Shown here piece by piece: positions 44,739-54,201 of a stretch of DNA of 64,000 bases. Each line of letters opens with the position of its first letter. Within the stretch, counting starts at the first letter, position 1. The notes below the pieces were generated by a model, which was not told the DNA's origin, made no database searches, and saw only the letters and a list, made by a program, of their open reading frames with translations. Made by a program: the position numbers and the translations under genes. Where the stretch lies: NCBI GenBank assembly GCA_035499555.1, contig DATJYO010000076.1, positions 1 to 64,000 of the forward strand, written 5' to 3'. Origin of the DNA: Bog-159 sp035499555. Lineage in GTDB: Bacteria > Acidobacteriota > Terriglobia > Bryobacterales > Bryobacteraceae.

Positions 44739-45510
44739 CCGGTGCGGCCGCGTGCTGGAACTGGCGCTCAACCGTCCGGACCGGCGCAACGCGCTGAACA
44801 TGGAACTGTGCCTGGCGCTGGGCAGCGCGTTGGAGAAGGCCGATGGCGATCCCGGCGTGGGCGCCATCTTGCTGTACGGCAACGGGAAAGCGTTTTGCGC
44901 CGGTATGGATCTGCACGAAGTGCTCTCGCCCGCCGCGGGGCAGGTGAACGAACTGCACGAGCGCATTTTCACGGCGGGCATACGCCTGACCAAGCCGCTG
45001 ATCGCCGCCGTGCACGGTCCGGCGCTGGCAGGCGGAACCGGCCTGGCGGCCAACTGTCACATCGTGCTGGCGGCCGAGGATGCCACGTTCGGGCTGACCG
45101 AGATCCGCATCGGGCTGTGGCCGTTTGTGATCTTCCGTACGATTGTGGCGGCGTTGGGCGAGCGGCGCGCCACCGAACTGGCGTTGACCGGCCGGATCTT
45201 CGGCGCGGCGGAGGCGCGGGAATACGGACTGGTACACCACGTGGTGGAGCCGGCCGCGCTGGTGGAAGGGGCGCGGGAGATGGCGAATTCGATCGCCGCC
45301 GCCAGCCCCACGGCGATCCATGCGGGTCTGGCATTTGTCCGCGACGCGCGAGGTAAGAGCTGGGAGGAGGCGGGCGACCTGGCGCGGCGGATGCGCAACG
45401 AGGTTTTCCACAGCGCCGATTTCCAGGAGGGCATACGCGCCTTCCAGGAGAAGCGAAAACCGACCTGGCCTTCGTATGCAATACAAGATATTGGGGGTAA
45501 TCGAAAGTGA
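44716..45510 (+). CDS. Enoyl-CoA hydratase/isomerase, LiuC/AtuE-like
   Basis: This crotonase-fold protein of 264 residues hydrates or isomerises an unsaturated acyl-CoA. It has the CoA oxyanion-hole segments AFCAGMDLHE and HGPALAGGTGLAANCHI. The second catalytic Glu is in FGLTEIRIGLWP, but the first, in the GGxxE position, reads GGTGL. This resembles bacterial methylglutaconyl-CoA-type hydratases, where that Glu is also absent. With the carboxyltransferase and AtuA genes it suggests branched-chain or isoprenoid acyl-CoA breakdown. Confidence 0.85.
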   Translation: MSETLQISRCGRVLELALNRPDRRNALNMELCLALGSALEKADGDPGVGAILLYGNGKAFCAGMDLHEVLSPAAGQVNELHERIFTAGIRLTKPLIAAVHGPALAGGTGLAANCHIVLAAEDATFGLTEIRIGLWPFVIFRTIVAALGERRATELALTGRIFGAAEAREYGLVHHVVEPAALVEGAREMANSIAAASPTAIHAGLAFVRDARGKSWEEAGDLARRMRNEVFHSADFQEGIRAFQEKRKPTWPSYAIQDIGGNRK

Positions 45511-45535
45511 ACCCATCCCCCTGGGCAGCAGGCGC

Positions 45536-45564
45536 TTTACTTTTACAGCGGACGAGTTTAGTAT
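45536..45564 (+). promoter_or_regulatory. Candidate smc promoter
   Basis: TTTACT (45536-45541) and TAGTAT (45559-45564) are separated by exactly 17 nt, each matching 4 of 6 sigma-70 consensus positions. They lie 36 nt upstream of the TTG start of smc and after the stop of the enoyl-CoA hydratase gene. Confidence 0.4.
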
Positions 45565-45600
45565 GGTAACGATCCCCCGAGCAAGACGAGGTACACGGTT

Positions 45601-48600
45601 TTGCTGAAACTAAAACGCGTCGAACTGCAGGGCTTCAAATCCTTCTGTGACCGCACCGAACTCCGCTTCAATGGCGGGGGCATTGCGGCCATTGTGGGAC
45701 CGAACGGCTGCGGCAAATCCAACCTGAGCGATGCCATCAGTTGGGTGCTTGGCGAACAGTCGGCGAAGAGCCTGCGCGGCGCGCGTATGGAAGATGTGAT
45801 CTTCGCCGGCACGCGGGATCGCAAGCCGGTGGGGCTGGCGGCGGTCACCATGACGCTGGTGGACCCCATGATTCACCACGAGGCCCACAGTTCGGCGGCC
45901 GGGACCAACGGGCACGGGCACACCTCGCCGATTCCGATCACCGCCAAGAACGGTGAGATCACCATCACGCGGCGGCTGTTCCGGTCGGGGGAGAGCGAAT
46001 ACCTGATCGACGGCCACACGGCGCGGCTGCGCGACATACAAGACATCTTCATGGGGACCGGGCTGGGCCCCGAGAGTTACGCCATCATCGAGCAGGGGCG
46101 CATCGGCCAGATCCTGAGTTCCAAGCCGCAGGACCGGCGGGCGGTGATCGAGGAAGCCGCCGGCATCACCAAATACAAAAGCCGGAAGCGGTTGGCGGAA
46201 GCCAAGCTGGAGAGCGCCAAACAGAATCTGGCGCGGGTGTTCGACATTCTGGAAGAGGTGACGCGGCAGGTCAATTCACTGAAACGGCAGGCTGCCAAGG
46301 CGCGGCGGTACGCGGAATTAAAGGTCGAGATGGACGGGCGCCTGCGGGTGGCGCTTTCGGGCAAGTTCCACATGCTGGAGCGGGAAGCCGCCAAGTCGGC
46401 GCTGGATCTGGGCCTGGCGTCCACGGAACTGCGGGAGCTTTCCGAAGAGGTGACCGCCAAGGAACAGGCGCACACCCAACTGCAGGGCCAGTGCTACCAG
46501 GCCGAACAGCAGCTCACCGAACTACGCCGCGAACTGGCAGAGTGCCAGGTGGAGACGGAGCGCGCGCGCGGGCGCATGGAGTCGCAGGTGAAGGAGAGCG
46601 GCGCCATCGAGCAGCGGATCGCGCAGGCGGAGCGCGAATCGCAGGAGCTGGAAGTGCGGCTGGGGCGCATCGCGGCGGACCTGGACGCGCACCAGCAGCA
46701 GGTGACGGCGCTGGAGGAGCAGATCGGGCAATCGCGCGAGCGCATGCTGGAAAAGAGCCGCCTGCGGGAGGAGTGCCAGGCGGCGGTACGCACGCGGGAA
46801 CAGGCGATCGAGCAGAGCCGCACGGCGGTGTTGCGGCTGCTGGGCGAAGTCTCCACGCTACGGAATCAACTGGCGCAGATGAACGAGTACCTGGCCGGCA
46901 TCGAACGGGAGACCGGGCGGGTACAAAAGGACGAGCAGGCGGCCGCGGCGGAACTGGAGCGGCTGACGGCGGCGCGCGGCGCGCTTTCCGAGACGATGGC
47001 ACAGCGCCAGTTGGAGCTGGAAGCCGTGACCGGAGAGCGGCAGCGCACGGAGGAAGAACTGGCCGGGCGGCGGCAGCGGGCGGTGGAGGCGCGGGGCCGC
47101 ATCGACACGCTGCGCACGGAGTGTTCGCAGTTGCAGGCGCGCAAGCAGTCGCTCGAAGAGGTGCTGGCGCATCGCAGCTACACCACGGAATCGGTGAAGC
47201 GGCTGTTCGCCGCGCTGGAGAAAGGCAAGGCGGAGGATCTGCGGCCGCAGGGCGTGTTGGCGGATTTCGTGGAAGTCGATCCACAGTTCGAGAAGCCGGC
47301 CGAAGAGTTTTTGCACGACGAGCTGGAATACGTGGTGGTGGAGAACTGGGCGCAGGCCGATCGCGGGCTGGACTTCCTGCGCGCGGAGCTGGATGGGCGG
47401 GCCACGTTCCTGATCCACCCGGAGAAGAACGGGAACGGCAACGGGCGCCTGCCGGAGCCGTCCATCGGGCCGGAGACGGGGATCCAGTCGCGGCTGAGCG
47501 ACTCGTTGCGCCTGACCAACGGCCTGGCGGGACGCGCGGCCACCCTGCTGCCGCGGGTTTCGCTGTGTTTCGTGGCCGAGGACCGGGCCGCGGCGCAGCG
47601 GCTGGCCACCAGTTATCCGCATCTATATTTCCTGACCGCGGACGGCCTGTGCTATCACGGCCACACGGTGACCGGCGGCAAGAAGACGGCTAGCGGTCCG
47701 CTGGCGATGAAGCGCGAAGCGCGGGAGCTGGGTGTGACCCTGGCGGCGAAGCAGAAATCGCTTGACGAACAGGTGGCGCGCCTCGAAGAGCTGAATCGCG
47801 AGATCGGCATCCTGGAGGCCGAGCTGGAGCGGCTGCGCGGCGTGCAACAGGCGCGGGAAAAAGACCGGGTGGCGCTGGAACACGAGATGCGCAAGCTGGC
47901 CGACGATACGAGCCGGGCGAATTCGCGGCTGTCGGTGGCGCGGTTGGAGCTGGACCGGCTGAAGCGGGACGCGGAGCGTTCGCAGGAGCAGCGGGAGCGC
48001 AACCAGCAGGCCGTGGCCGAAAAAGAGGCGCTGCGCGAACAGCGGGAGGAGGAACTGGAGGATCAGCGCGATTTCCTGGAGAAACTCTCCGCGGAGATGA
48101 CAACGCTGAGCGAGGACCATTCGGCCCTGCGCGCCGAGTTAGCCGGATTGGAGGAGCGGCATCGCGGCGAGCGCGCGGCCATGGGCCGGCTGGAGACGCA
48201 GCATAAAGAAGGCACGGCACGGGTGGGAGCCATCGGCGCGGAGATCGAGCGGCTGGGCGTGCATCGCGCCAACCTGCTGGCGGACAACATCGAGCTGGAC
48301 CGCAAACTGGCGGCGCTGGGCGAGCAGGCGCTGCGGACCGAAACGGCGGTCGAAACGCTGGCAGCCGAAGACGCCCGCATGCGGGAGGAACTGGCGGCGG
48401 CCGATGAGGGGTTGAAAGTGCTGCGCATGCGCGTGGAAGTGGCGCATCAGAACCGCTCGCAGATCGAAGTGGAGCTGGTAAAGCGGCAGGCGGAGATGAA
48501 GTACCTGGACGAGACCAGCCGCAAGGAACTGAACTGCGCGGTCGAGGAACTGGGCGCCGGAGACGAGACGGTGCCGGATGCGGGCTCGATCGCGGAGGCG

Positions 48601-49245
48601 GAGAGGCTGTATGAAGAAGTGCGGGCGCGGATCGAAGCGCTGGGTCCGGTGAACGCGCAGGCGATGGAGGAGTTCCAGGAGGCCTCGCAGCGGCAGGAGT
48701 TCCTGAGCGCGCAACGGCAGGATCTGCTGGATTCCATCCGCGACACCGAGAAGGCCATCACGGAGATCGACCAGGTATCGCGGCAGAAATTCGCGGACGC
48801 CTTCGAGCACATCAACCAGAACTTCCGCGAGGCGTTCCAGACGCTGTTTGGCGGCGGCACGGGCGAGATGCGGCTGACGGACGAAACCAACCTGGCCGAT
48901 TCGGGCATCGACATCGTGGCTTCGCCGCCGGGCAAGAAGCTGCAAAACGTGCTGCTGCTTTCGGGCGGCGAGAAGGCGCTGGCGGCGGTGGCGCTGCTGA
49001 TGGCCATCTTCCGCTATCAGCCGAGTCCGTTCTGCATCCTGGACGAAGTGGACGCGCCGCTCGACGAGGCCAACATCGAGCGGCTGACGCGGCTGTTGCG
49101 GGAGATGTCCACGCACACGCAGTTCATCATCATCACGCACTCCAAGAAGACCATGGAGGCGGCGCAGGCGATGTACGGCGTCACCATGCAGGAGCCGGGG
49201 GTGTCGAAGCTGGTGAGCGTGAAGTTTCAGCCCGCCGCGGCGTAG
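45601..49245 (+). CDS. smc: Chromosome segregation protein SMC
   Basis: This SMC ATPase of 1214 residues organises and segregates the chromosome. Walker A is GPNGCGKSN at about 32-40. Two long coiled coils (about 170-500 and 720-1010) flank the hinge (about 545-700; GVLADFVEVDPQFEKPAEEF). The signature LSGGEKALAAVALLMAIF is near 1120, and Walker B FCILDEVDAPLDEANI near 1146. The start is TTG 45601, the only codon that keeps the LKLKRVELQGFKSF N-terminus. The first lobe has an insertion around residues 85-125 (EAHSSAAGTNGHGHTSPIPI). Length is slightly above average. Confidence 0.95.
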   Translation: MLKLKRVELQGFKSFCDRTELRFNGGGIAAIVGPNGCGKSNLSDAISWVLGEQSAKSLRGARMEDVIFAGTRDRKPVGLAAVTMTLVDPMIHHEAHSSAAGTNGHGHTSPIPITAKNGEITITRRLFRSGESEYLIDGHTARLRDIQDIFMGTGLGPESYAIIEQGRIGQILSSKPQDRRAVIEEAAGITKYKSRKRLAEAKLESAKQNLARVFDILEEVTRQVNSLKRQAAKARRYAELKVEMDGRLRVALSGKFHMLEREAAKSALDLGLASTELRELSEEVTAKEQAHTQLQGQCYQAEQQLTELRRELAECQVETERARGRMESQVKESGAIEQRIAQAERESQELEVRLGRIAADLDAHQQQVTALEEQIGQSRERMLEKSRLREECQAAVRTREQAIEQSRTAVLRLLGEVSTLRNQLAQMNEYLAGIERETGRVQKDEQAAAAELERLTAARGALSETMAQRQLELEAVTGERQRTEEELAGRRQRAVEARGRIDTLRTECSQLQARKQSLEEVLAHRSYTTESVKRLFAALEKGKAEDLRPQGVLADFVEVDPQFEKPAEEFLHDELEYVVVENWAQADRGLDFLRAELDGRATFLIHPEKNGNGNGRLPEPSIGPETGIQSRLSDSLRLTNGLAGRAATLLPRVSLCFVAEDRAAAQRLATSYPHLYFLTADGLCYHGHTVTGGKKTASGPLAMKREARELGVTLAAKQKSLDEQVARLEELNREIGILEAELERLRGVQQAREKDRVALEHEMRKLADDTSRANSRLSVARLELDRLKRDAERSQEQRERNQQAVAEKEALREQREEELEDQRDFLEKLSAEMTTLSEDHSALRAELAGLEERHRGERAAMGRLETQHKEGTARVGAIGAEIERLGVHRANLLADNIELDRKLAALGEQALRTETAVETLAAEDARMREELAAADEGLKVLRMRVEVAHQNRSQIEVELVKRQAEMKYLDETSRKELNCAVEELGAGDETVPDAGSIAEAERLYEEVRARIEALGPVNAQAMEEFQEASQRQEFLSAQRQDLLDSIRDTEKAITEIDQVSRQKFADAFEHINQNFREAFQTLFGGGTGEMRLTDETNLADSGIDIVASPPGKKLQNVLLLSGGEKALAAVALLMAIFRYQPSPFCILDEVDAPLDEANIERLTRLLREMSTHTQFIIITHSKKTMEAAQAMYGVTMQEPGVSKLVSVKFQPAAA

Positions 49246-49249
49246 CGTT

Positions 49250-49397
49250 TCAGGGCGTGATCTTGAAGACTACGCCGCTGTTCTTAGCCCCGCCGTCCGC
49301 TCCGCCCGTGAAGCTGTGCAGGATCGTGTCCTGGCCCGTTGGGTCCAGCTTGAACACGAGGCCTGCTCCCGCCTGACCGCCCGCGGAAGTAGTTCCG
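49250..49397 (-). pseudogene. C-terminal remnant of a GloVer-repeat protein
   Basis: Read on the minus strand, 48 intact codons end at TGA (49250-49252) and encode GTTSAGGQAGAGLVFKLDPT, then ILHSFTGGADGG and GVVFKITP. These are two units of the GloVer (TIGR03803) tandem-repeat family of secreted proteins. No start codon or upstream repeats exist; the similarity stops where a patch copied from smc begins. It is a truncated 3' end, not an expressed gene. Confidence 0.65.
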
Positions 49398-49441
49398 GCA
49401 GTTCATCATGGAGGCGGCGCGCAGCGATGTACGGCGTCACC
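49398..49441 (+). repeat. Degenerate duplicate of smc 3' coding sequence
   Basis: GCAGTTCATCAT matches smc 49119-49130. ATGGAGGCGGCGC (49408-49420) matches 49153-49165, and CGATGTACGGCGTCACC (49425-49441) matches 49169-49185. Relative to smc, about 24 nt are deleted at the first junction, and AGG is replaced by GCAG at the second. Confidence 0.75.
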
Positions 49442-49527
49442 TTGCTGGAATTAACCCGTTTTGATACACGATTGCGCGCAACTGCGCCGCGGAGCGGCGA
49501 AAAGCTCGTAAGCTATTGATTCCATTA

Positions 49528-49617
49528 TGGCGGAGAGACAGGGATTCGAACCCTGGATAGAGTTTCCCCTATACACGCTTTCCAAGCGTGCGCCTTCAAC
49601 CACTCGGCCATCTCTCC
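49528..49617 (-). tRNA. tRNA-Ser (anticodon GGA)
   Basis: Read on the minus strand from 49617, GGAGAGA pairs with TCTCTCC to form the acceptor stem, with a G discriminator and an encoded CCA (49528-49530). The anticodon loop CTTGGAAAG carries GGA, decoding UCC and UCU. The T arm is CAGGG-TTCGAAT-CCCTG. A long variable arm (GTATAGGGGAAACTCTAT region) marks it as a class II serine tRNA. It lies between the smc-derived debris and the RND efflux genes; a weak TATTCT on the same strand about 30 nt upstream is a possible -10 box. Confidence 0.97.
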
Positions 49618-49704
49618 GCAGGGAAACCGCTTGGCTTTTACTTAGAATAGCACTCGTGATGAGGCAAACGGCGCCCGCGGGGCGGGACGTCAGTCAGCTC
49701 CCGC

Positions 49705-52700
49705 CTATTGTGCCGCAAGCTGCGGCGCCGGAACCGTCGATCCCACTTTCCGATTGCCGCGCAGCCAGTTCTGGAAACGCTCCAGGTACAGATAAATCAC
49801 CGGCGTGATATATAACGTCAACAACTGCGACACGAGCAGGCCGCCGACCACGGCCAAGCCCAGCGGCTGCCGCGCATCGGCGCCTTCGCCATAGCCTAAG
49901 GCAATCGGCAGGGTGCCGAACAGCGCGGCGACGGTGGTCATCATGATGGGACGGAAACGCAGCATGCAGCCCTGGAAGATGGCCTCGAACGGCGCCTTGC
50001 CGTCCACCCGCTGCGCCTCCAGCGCGAAGTCGATCATCATGATGGCATTCTTCTTCACCACGCCGAAGAGCATGATCAGCCCGACGAAAGCGTACAGGTC
50101 GAGTTCCTTGTGGAACAGCCGCAGCGTCAGCAACGCGCCGAAAACCGCCGAAGGCAGCCCGGAGAGAATCGTGATGGGATGAATGAAGCTCTCGTACAGA
50201 ATTCCCAGCACGATGTAGATCACCAGGATGGCCACGATCAGCAGCACGGAAAGCCCCTGGAACGACTGCTGAAATTCCTTGACCGTGCCCTGGAAATTGG
50301 TCGTTATGCTGGCCGGCATGCGGAGTTCCTGAATGGCCTCCTTCACGCGATCGGCTGCCTGGCCCAGCGAATAACCCGGCTGCAGGTTGAACGACACGGT
50401 AACCGCCGGGAGTTGGCCGAAGTGGTTGATGCTCAGCGGCCCAACGGTGCGGGAGAGCTTGACCACGGCGGCCAGGGGCACCAGCGACCCCGGCGAGGAG
50501 CGCAGATAGATCTTGGAAAGTCCTTCCGGCGTGCGCTGATACTGCGGCTCGACCTGCATGATGACTTCGTACTGGTTGGCCGGCGTATAGATGGTGGAGA
50601 CCTGCCGGTCTCCGTAGGCGGCGTAGAGCACGTCCTCGATCTGTTGCGGAGAAAGACCCAGTGCCACCGCGCGATCGCGGTCGATATCCACCATCACCTG
50701 CGGACTGGCGATCTGCAGGTCGGAGTTGACATCCAGGAACCCGGGCAGAGTCCGCATCTTATTCAATAGCGGACCCACCCAGCGGTAGATCTCGTGCAGA
50801 TCCGAGCTCTGCATGGTCATCTGGTAAACGCTGGTGGTGAACTGGCCGCTGACGGTGATGGGCGGTGGATTCTGCACGAACACCATGATGCCCGGCACGG
50901 CCCCGATCTTGGGGCGGAGTTCCGCAATAATCTGATCCACGTTCAACTGGCGCTCCGAGCGCGGTTTCATCTGGGCAAAGAAGCCGCCCTGGTTCCCGCC
51001 CATCAGGAACGTGCCGGTGGTGATCACGTTCGGATCGCTTTGCACGATCTGGGACACGGCCCGCAGGTGTTTGGCCATGGACTCGAACGAGATATCCTGG
51101 CCCGCCATGCCGATGCCGAAACAGAAGCTGCTGTCCTGGCTGGGGATGAAGCCGGTGGGCATGGTGAAAAACAGGTAGAGCGTGCCGCCCAGCAGCAGGA
51201 AGCCCACCATTAGCGTGGCGAATTGATGCCGCAACACACCTTTGAGCGTGTGCTCGTAAGCGTACGCCATGCCGCGGAAACCGGCTTCGAATGCGCCGAA
51301 GATGCGTCCGTGGCGTCCGGTGCGGCTGTATTGCAGGAAGCGGCTGCCCAGCATGGGCGTGAGGCTCAGGGATACGAAGCCCGAGATCAGGATGGCGACC
51401 GTAATCGTGACCGAGAATTCATGCAGCAGGCGGCCCACGATGCCGCCCATGAACAGCACCGGGATGAACACCGCCACCAGCGAGATCGTCATCGAAAGGA
51501 TAGTGAACCCGATCTCGCGAGAGGCCAACAGGGCGGCCTCCATGCGACCCTTGCCCAGTTCCATGTAGCGGACGATATTCTCCAGCATCACGATGGCGTC
51601 ATCCACCACGAAGCCCACGGACAGAGTCAGGGCCATCAGCGACAGATTGTTGAGACTGTAGCCCAGGAGATACATGGCGGCGAACGTGCCGATGATGGAG
51701 AGCGGCACGGCCACGCCGGGAATCAGGGTGGCGCTCAGGTTCCGCAGGAAGATGAAGATGACCATCACCACCAGGCACACCGTCAGCACCAGAGTGAACT
51801 CCACGTCCTCGATGGAGTTTTGAATCGAGATCGAAGCGTCAAACGCGACGTTCAGCTTCACCGACGGCGGGATCTGCGGGGCCAGTTGGCGGAGCACTTC
51901 CCGGATATTGCGGACCACCTCCACGGTGTTGGTGCCGGGCTGCCGCTGGATACCCAGAATCATGCCGCGCACGCCGTTGAACCAGGCCACGGCTTTGTCA
52001 TTCTCCACGCCGTTGATCACATTGCCCAGTTGTTCCAGACGGATCGGCACGCCGTTACGGTAAGCCACGACCAAGGGCCGGTACTCCGCCGCGCGCATCA
52101 ACTGGCCGGTCGATTGGACGGTGAAAGCCTGCTTCTCGCCGTACAGCTTGCCGGTGGGCAGATTGACGTTACTCTGCGCCACCGCCTGCATCACCTCGTC
52201 GAAGCCCAGGCCGTGGGCCGCCAACTCGCTGGGATCCAATTGCACGCGGACGGCGTATTTCTGCGCGCCGTAAACCTGCACGCGCGAGACGCCGCTGGCC
52301 ATCGACAGGCGCTGCGCCAGGAGCGTTTCGGCATATTCGTCCAGCGCGTACAGGGGCAGCGTATCCGAGGTCAGCGAGAGATAAAGCACGGGCTGATCGG
52401 CGGGATTGGCCTTCTGGTACGAAGGCGGGTGCGGCATGTTCGCGGGCAGCAGCCCGCCGGCGGCGGCGATAGCGGCCTGAATATCCTGCGCCGCCGCGTC
52501 GATGTTCCGCTTCAGGGTGAACTGGACGGTGATGGTGGTGAGTCCCTGGGTGTTGGTGGAACTCATGCTTTGCACGCCCGCGATGGTCGAAAACTGGCGT
52601 TCCAGCGGGGTGGCGACGGCGGATGCCATGGTCTCCGGATTGGCTCCGGGCAGGGCCGCGGTCACCTGGATGTTCGGATAGTCCACGGTGGGCAGGGCCG

Positions 52701-52803
52701 CTACCGGGAGTGCCCGGAAGGCCACGATACCGAACAGCAGGATGGCCAGCATGACCAGCGCGGTCATGACCGGGCGCTCGATAAAGATGCGGGAGATGTG
52801 CAT
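49705..52803 (-). CDS. RND efflux transporter permease (HAE1/AcrB-MdtB/C-like)
   Basis: This is a proton-driven inner-membrane efflux pump of 1032 residues. It begins with the standard MHISRIFIERPVMTALVML, and its two homologous halves give 12 membrane helices and two large periplasmic loops. The proton-relay acidic pair is in GFVVDDAIVMLENI (TM4, near residue 400). QGSTNLxT-like SSTNTQGLTTITVQF and GVVKKNAIMMIDF are typical. The single gene with an upstream adaptor resembles MdtB/C-type HAE1 pumps; no outer-membrane TolC-like gene is adjacent. Substrates are unknown. Confidence 0.92.
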   Translation of the reverse strand: MHISRIFIERPVMTALVMLAILLFGIVAFRALPVAALPTVDYPNIQVTAALPGANPETMASAVATPLERQFSTIAGVQSMSSTNTQGLTTITVQFTLKRNIDAAAQDIQAAIAAAGGLLPANMPHPPSYQKANPADQPVLYLSLTSDTLPLYALDEYAETLLAQRLSMASGVSRVQVYGAQKYAVRVQLDPSELAAHGLGFDEVMQAVAQSNVNLPTGKLYGEKQAFTVQSTGQLMRAAEYRPLVVAYRNGVPIRLEQLGNVINGVENDKAVAWFNGVRGMILGIQRQPGTNTVEVVRNIREVLRQLAPQIPPSVKLNVAFDASISIQNSIEDVEFTLVLTVCLVVMVIFIFLRNLSATLIPGVAVPLSIIGTFAAMYLLGYSLNNLSLMALTLSVGFVVDDAIVMLENIVRYMELGKGRMEAALLASREIGFTILSMTISLVAVFIPVLFMGGIVGRLLHEFSVTITVAILISGFVSLSLTPMLGSRFLQYSRTGRHGRIFGAFEAGFRGMAYAYEHTLKGVLRHQFATLMVGFLLLGGTLYLFFTMPTGFIPSQDSSFCFGIGMAGQDISFESMAKHLRAVSQIVQSDPNVITTGTFLMGGNQGGFFAQMKPRSERQLNVDQIIAELRPKIGAVPGIMVFVQNPPPITVSGQFTTSVYQMTMQSSDLHEIYRWVGPLLNKMRTLPGFLDVNSDLQIASPQVMVDIDRDRAVALGLSPQQIEDVLYAAYGDRQVSTIYTPANQYEVIMQVEPQYQRTPEGLSKIYLRSSPGSLVPLAAVVKLSRTVGPLSINHFGQLPAVTVSFNLQPGYSLGQAADRVKEAIQELRMPASITTNFQGTVKEFQQSFQGLSVLLIVAILVIYIVLGILYESFIHPITILSGLPSAVFGALLTLRLFHKELDLYAFVGLIMLFGVVKKNAIMMIDFALEAQRVDGKAPFEAIFQGCMLRFRPIMMTTVAALFGTLPIALGYGEGADARQPLGLAVVGGLLVSQLLTLYITPVIYLYLERFQNWLRGNRKVGSTVPAPQLAAQ

Positions 52804-52833
52804 GACTGATATCCGCCTACAATATTCCGGGCA

Positions 52834-54087
52834 TCAAAGCGCCAGGTTATCGACCTTACCCGCGGGCACCGGGTGTATCGTGGCGCCGGGGAACAGACGC
52901 AGTTGGCCGTCGGTTACCACTGTTTCGCCGGGCACGACGCCTTTGGCAATCACGGCTTTGCGGCCGATAGTCCGCGTCACCGTCACGGGCCGCGATTCCA
53001 CGGTCTGGTCCGCCTTGACCACAAACACGAATTGCCCCCGCTGGCCGTCCTGCACCGCTTCGGAAGGAACCACGGTGGCGTTGCTCTGCGTGTCGAGCGT
53101 GAGCACCACGTTCACAAACTGGCCCGGCCACAGCAGATGGGCGGCGTTGTCGAAAACCGCCTTCAGCTTGATCGTCCCGGTGTTCGTATCCACGGCGTTG
53201 TCCACGACTTTCAGCCGTCCCCGCGAGATCTTCCCCGGTTCGTCGTCGCTGGACGCCTCCACCTCCAGGCCCTCCCGCGCGCGCCGCCGGATGGCGGCCA
53301 AGTGCTCCTCCGGCACGCCGAACGAAACGAAGATGGGCGCGATCCGATTCACCACCACCAGCGGCACGTCATTCACCTTCACCAGGTTGCCGGCGTGCAC
53401 CAGGACGTTGCCGGTACGGCCGTCAATGGGCGAGCGGATCTGACAGTAGCTCAGATCGAGCTTGGCCCGGGCCACCGCGGACTGATCGCTGGCGAGCGAA
53501 GCGCGGGCGCTGTCGATGGCAGCCTGGTCGGCGCGCACGGATTCGTGCGCGGCATCCGCCGCCGCGCGCTGCTGGGTGGCCTGCATGGCCGAAGCCACGT
53601 TTTCCTTGGCCAGTTGCTCGTAGCGGTAAGCGTCGGCCTCGGCGCTCTTGGCCTGCGCCTGGTCCCGCCCCAGATTTGCCTGTGACTGCGCCAGCAGGGC
53701 ATGGTCTTTGGCCACCGCGGCTTCCGCCTGCGCCAGGGCCTGCCGGTACGGGCGCGCGTCGATTTCAAAGAGCAGATCGTCCTTGCGTACGTCGCTCCCT
53801 TCGGTGAAGTGCACGCTCATCAATTCGCCGGCGACCTGCGATTTGACCTGGACCGTGATGGAAGGTTCCACCGTGCCCACCACGCGGATCTGCACCGGCA
53901 CCGACTCTTGCGCGGCCACGGCTACGCTGACGGGAACCGGCGGCATCCCGCCCATCCTGGGCTGCGCTTGTTGTTTGCCGCAACCGGCCAGCGCCAGCGC
54001 GGCGGCGATCGGGATGACGGCGACATGCCAGCCGGCCGCATTCGCGCGGAATCCCGGCTGTGAATAAGTATGGGTGTTTTGGTACAC
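52834..54087 (-). CDS. RND efflux periplasmic adaptor (membrane fusion protein)
   Basis: This HlyD/AcrA-type adaptor of 417 residues has a lipoprotein signal peptide ending ALALAGCGK (lipidated Cys36). After it come the barrel-sandwich half (VVGTVEPSITVQVKSQVAGE), a long alpha-helical hairpin (about 115-215) and YCQIRSPIDGRTGNVLVHAG, the second sandwich half. The start is GTG 54087; the N-terminus before the lipobox is unusually long, but no nearer start exists. It is 30 nt upstream of the permease and completes the inner-membrane pump unit. Confidence 0.92.
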   Translation of the reverse strand: MYQNTHTYSQPGFRANAAGWHVAVIPIAAALALAGCGKQQAQPRMGGMPPVPVSVAVAAQESVPVQIRVVGTVEPSITVQVKSQVAGELMSVHFTEGSDVRKDDLLFEIDARPYRQALAQAEAAVAKDHALLAQSQANLGRDQAQAKSAEADAYRYEQLAKENVASAMQATQQRAAADAAHESVRADQAAIDSARASLASDQSAVARAKLDLSYCQIRSPIDGRTGNVLVHAGNLVKVNDVPLVVVNRIAPIFVSFGVPEEHLAAIRRRAREGLEVEASSDDEPGKISRGRLKVVDNAVDTNTGTIKLKAVFDNAAHLLWPGQFVNVVLTLDTQSNATVVPSEAVQDGQRGQFVFVVKADQTVESRPVTVTRTIGRKAVIAKGVVPGETVVTDGQLRLFPGATIHPVPAGKVDNLAL

Positions 54088-54141
54088 GGGAGTCTTTTTA
54101 GATTGTAGCGCGACCGCATCCCGAGGTTCGAAAGCGGTAAA

Positions 54142-54161
54142 CCCTGATTCAGCCGTCAGGG
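54142..54161. promoter_or_regulatory. Inverted repeat between divergent RND and GH39 genes
   Basis: CCCTGA-8 nt-TCAGGG has perfect 6-bp arms in the 114-nt gap between the RND adaptor start (54087, minus) and the GH39 start (54202, plus). It could be an operator for either gene. Confidence 0.35.
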
Positions 54162-54201
54162 CGTTATGCTAAGGTCCAGCGTTGATACAGGAGCACACGA
54201 A

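Noticed and set aside
45477..45607. Possible 43-residue peptide overlapping the enoyl-CoA hydratase 3' end
   Set aside because: It starts inside the hydratase gene, has no ribosome-binding site and overlaps the smc start; a chance frame is more likely.
49486..49498. GCCGC-GGA-GCGGC hairpin downstream of tRNA-Ser
   Set aside because: It has only 5-bp arms with a 3-nt loop and no T-run on either strand, so it is not convincing as a terminator.
51223..52809. 528-codon plus-strand frame across the RND permease
   Set aside because: It is antisense to an obvious permease and has His/Gln/Arg-rich composition.
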